From the NCBI GenBank assembly GCA_024276335.1, contig JAJRXL010000078.1:1-8177 (forward strand): DNA of 8,177 bases, in the 5' to 3' direction. Source of the stretch: Bacteroidota bacterium (GTDB lineage: Bacteria; Bacteroidota; Ignavibacteria; SZUA-365; JAADGX01). Position 1 is the first letter of the stretch. Each line of letters starts with the position of its first letter. The position numbers and the translations under genes were made by a program. Of the stretch, positions 6,785 to 8,177 are shown in pieces. A model generated the notes under the pieces. The model saw only the letters and a list, made by a program, of their open reading frames with translations, searched no databases and had not been told where the DNA came from.

Positions 6785-6811
6785 AAAAAGTTTTGGTCGG
6801 CCTCCCGCCAA
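6785..6811 (-). terminator. Weak candidate terminator between the SGNH-like gene and the phosphatase
   Basis: Just after the SGNH-like stop codon, the minus strand has TTGG (6811-6808) pairing with CCAA (6796-6793), with an interrupted inner GG/CC pair. AAC and then TTTTT (6789-6785) follow. The stem is imperfect, so it may only attenuate transcription into the phosphatase gene. Confidence 0.33.
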
Positions 6812-6820
6812 TAGCGAAGG

Positions 6821-8023
6821 TCAGCGGAGGACGAGCATGCGGACGATGTTGTGTTCCCGCGTCCGGAAGCGGCAGAAGTACACGCCGGGAACGAGACCGG
6901 TGGCGTCGAAGCGCACGCGGTGATCGCCGGGCCGGTAGGCGGCATTGTCAATGACCGTCCGCGCGACACGACCAAGGACGTCGTGTATGGCGAGGTTGAC
7001 GGGCGTCGAACGGCGCAGGGTGAACGTGATCGTCGTCGCATCCCGGAACGGGTTCGGGAAGGCTTGCACGACCGCATCTTCCGCAGGGAGAGGACGTTCC
7101 ATCGCGCTCACGGAACCGCCGGCGACGCGGGACATCATCCACCAGAACGCCTTGGCCAGGAGTATCTTTCCCGTCCAGTTGGGATGGCAGGCCCGGGCGC
7201 CCGGCTTTTGCTCGCCGCAGTACGGCGGGTAAGCGACTTCCACGCCGTTGCTGTTGGTTTGTCGCACGCCGTTGGGATCGTGGCACTCGATGTCGGCGAT
7301 ATCGAACAGGATTTTGCCGCGTTCCCGCGCATAGCCGCGGATACGGGCGTTCAAGGTGTCGGCGCATACCTGGCCGGACTGCGTGAGTGGAATCGTCCAC
7401 CAGATGAAGGGCTTGTCCGGGTGCGCCGCCTCCAGGTGCTCCATCTTGTCACGCAGGTAGCTCCACGCCTTGTCCACCTGTGCCGGGTCGTACGGATTGC
7501 CGCACGGCTGTTTCAGCTCGTCGAGCCCGTCCAGGTAGCAGTACTTGAAGGAGAAAACGTCGAACGAGGCCAGTTGGCGTTCCGTTTCTGCGACGAAGCC
7601 ATCCACTTTTCCGTACCAGCCGGAGTTCCCCCGCTGCTGGAAATCCCAGTTCCTGCGGTCGTACTTGTAGGCGGGATATTGCGCGCACTCGCTCGGGTGG
7701 GCGCGCGTTCCCTGCAGGCAATCGAGCCCGTCGTCGATGGTGGAGCCGACCGAGGCGTGGCGGAACATCAAACGCAGTGCTGCTGCGGTTTTGATTGCGC
7801 TCTCCGGGATCTCGTCGAAGCGGGCGACGGCCTCGTGGTCCACGACCAGGCCGTCTTGAAAAATTTCCGGGCGGACGGGATTCAACGCGTGTGCCCGGTC
7901 CACGATGGTGTATTGGAAGCCTTGTGTCACACGCGGCGCCGGGGGAATCCCGTGACCGTGGTTATTCGCCAAAAGCGAGGTGGAGAAGAAAACGAGCAGC
8001 AGGCATTGTGAAAGGTGCTTCAT
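6821..8023 (-). CDS. Secreted SGNH-hydrolase-like protein with C-terminal type IX sorting domain
   Basis: 400 aa. Residues 1-19 form a signal peptide (MKHL, hydrophobic core, cut near LLA-NN). Residues about 63-300 resemble a poorly described family of secreted SGNH-like proteins. The landmarks are DH (63), the IP motif (72), FRHASVGST with Ser91 in the usual HxSxG place, a long helix LRDKMEHLEAAHP before FIWWT, LNARIRGYARERGKILFDIADIE (224-246), and HPNWTGKILLAKAFWWMMSRVAG (280-302). In other members as I recall them, the same order ends in WW.wARLAGW. Eight cysteines in the mature catalytic part suggest disulfides and fit export. Residues 322-400 are a full sorting domain: FPNPF, LAIHDVLGRV, GVYFCRF, and the last residues VRMLVLR. 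Activity and substrate are unknown; esterase, deacetylase or a binding role are all open. It starts at ATG 8023 with AAGGAGC 8 nt upstream, and is the first gene after the terminator at 8113-8142. Confidence 0.85.
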   Translation of the reverse strand: MKHLSQCLLLVFFSTSLLANNHGHGIPPAPRVTQGFQYTIVDRAHALNPVRPEIFQDGLVVDHEAVARFDEIPESAIKTAAALRLMFRHASVGSTIDDGLDCLQGTRAHPSECAQYPAYKYDRRNWDFQQRGNSGWYGKVDGFVAETERQLASFDVFSFKYCYLDGLDELKQPCGNPYDPAQVDKAWSYLRDKMEHLEAAHPDKPFIWWTIPLTQSGQVCADTLNARIRGYARERGKILFDIADIECHDPNGVRQTNSNGVEVAYPPYCGEQKPGARACHPNWTGKILLAKAFWWMMSRVAGGSVSAMERPLPAEDAVVQAFPNPFRDATTITFTLRRSTPVNLAIHDVLGRVARTVIDNAAYRPGDHRVRFDATGLVPGVYFCRFRTREHNIVRMLVLR

Positions 8024-8031
8024 GACGGTAC

Positions 8032-8038
8032 GCTCCTT
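8032..8038 (-). promoter_or_regulatory. Ribosome binding site of the SGNH-like gene
   Basis: AAGGAGC on the minus strand, 8 nt before ATG 8023. A near-perfect Shine-Dalgarno that fixes the start. Confidence 0.75.
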
Positions 8039-8113
8039 GATGATTCCTCCGGGTTGTACGGGCGTTCATGCGAAAGGGGAAAGCGGTATCCGGCGAGAGC
8101 GATTATTTAGTGC

Positions 8114-8142
8114 AAGAAAAGAAATTGCCGGGTAACCGGCAA
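8114..8142 (-). terminator. Rho-independent terminator of an upstream minus-strand gene outside the window
   Basis: TTGCCGG (8125-8131) and CCGGCAA (8136-8142) form a perfect 7-bp stem with a 4-nt loop. On the minus strand the T-rich tract TTTCTTTTCTT follows directly (8124-8114). On the plus strand a T-rich tract (8147-8154) also follows after a 4-nt gap, so it may work in both directions. It separates the SGNH-like gene from whatever lies to the right and implies that the SGNH-like gene has its own promoter between about 8040 and 8113. I could not identify a convincing -35/-10 pair there; TTGCAC at 8115-8110 is the only -35-like word, without a good -10. Confidence 0.68.
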
Positions 8143-8177
8143 CCGGTTTCTTTTACTTCCCTTGGACGCGCAGGATG

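Noticed and set aside
6851..8011. 386-aa open frame on the plus strand opposite the SGNH-like gene
   Set aside because: It is a GC-rich antisense shadow with low-complexity Arg/Val/Gly composition and no recognisable domain. The minus strand has signal peptide, motifs and ribosome binding site.
1..8177. CRISPR, phage, transposase, toxin-antitoxin or other defence system
   Set aside because: No tandem spaced repeats, integrase or transposase motifs, tRNA-like folds or short toxin-antitoxin pairs were found. All five genes are metabolic, secreted or signalling types.

Overview
All five protein-coding genes I can support lie on the minus strand, so transcription runs from the right end of the window to the left. 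The DNA is GC-rich. Two of the proteins are secreted and end in the 'FPNPF...' type of C-terminal domain (type IX secretion sorting / FlgD-like Ig fold). That combination points to the FCB supergroup: a high-GC Bacteroidota, Rhodothermia, Ignavibacteria/Kapabacteria-like or Calditrichota-like organism, possibly a metagenome-assembled genome. I cannot place it more precisely from the sequence alone.

Layout in order of transcription. (1) 8177-8024: leader region holding a strong hairpin plus T-tract that ends an unseen upstream transcript, then a good ribosome binding site. (2) 8023-6821: secreted SGNH-hydrolase-like protein with a sorting domain. (3) 6738-5608: membrane-anchored SpoIIE/RsbU-type PP2C phosphatase. 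(4) 5607-5358: a 250-bp gap carrying a common dispersed environmental repeat (the DNA behind the spurious peptide 'PFDSAQG'). (5) 5357-3909: class-3-like aldehyde dehydrogenase. (6) 3824-2232: GMC flavoprotein oxidoreductase of the cholesterol-oxidase-like branch, with a ferredoxin-like four-cysteine cluster. (7) 2231-1900: a 332-bp regulatory gap with a convincing sigma70-type promoter whose spacer is an inverted repeat, followed by a 14-bp palindrome that overlaps the ribosome binding site. (8) 1899-1: secreted CocE/NonD (S15-like) alpha/beta hydrolase with a sorting domain. It runs off the left edge of the window and has no stop codon within it.

How they may fit together: the GMC enzyme and the aldehyde dehydrogenase are plausible partners for two-step oxidation of a lipophilic alcohol to an acid. 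The two secreted proteins, an ester/amide hydrolase and an SGNH-like protein, would act outside the cell. The phosphatase is an orphan regulator with no anti-sigma factor or antagonist gene in view. I see no phage, CRISPR, transposon, tRNA or rRNA feature and no defence system. The best leads for a second look are the cysteine cluster in the GMC/ALDH pair, the promoter architecture before the hydrolase, and the poorly characterised SGNH-like family.
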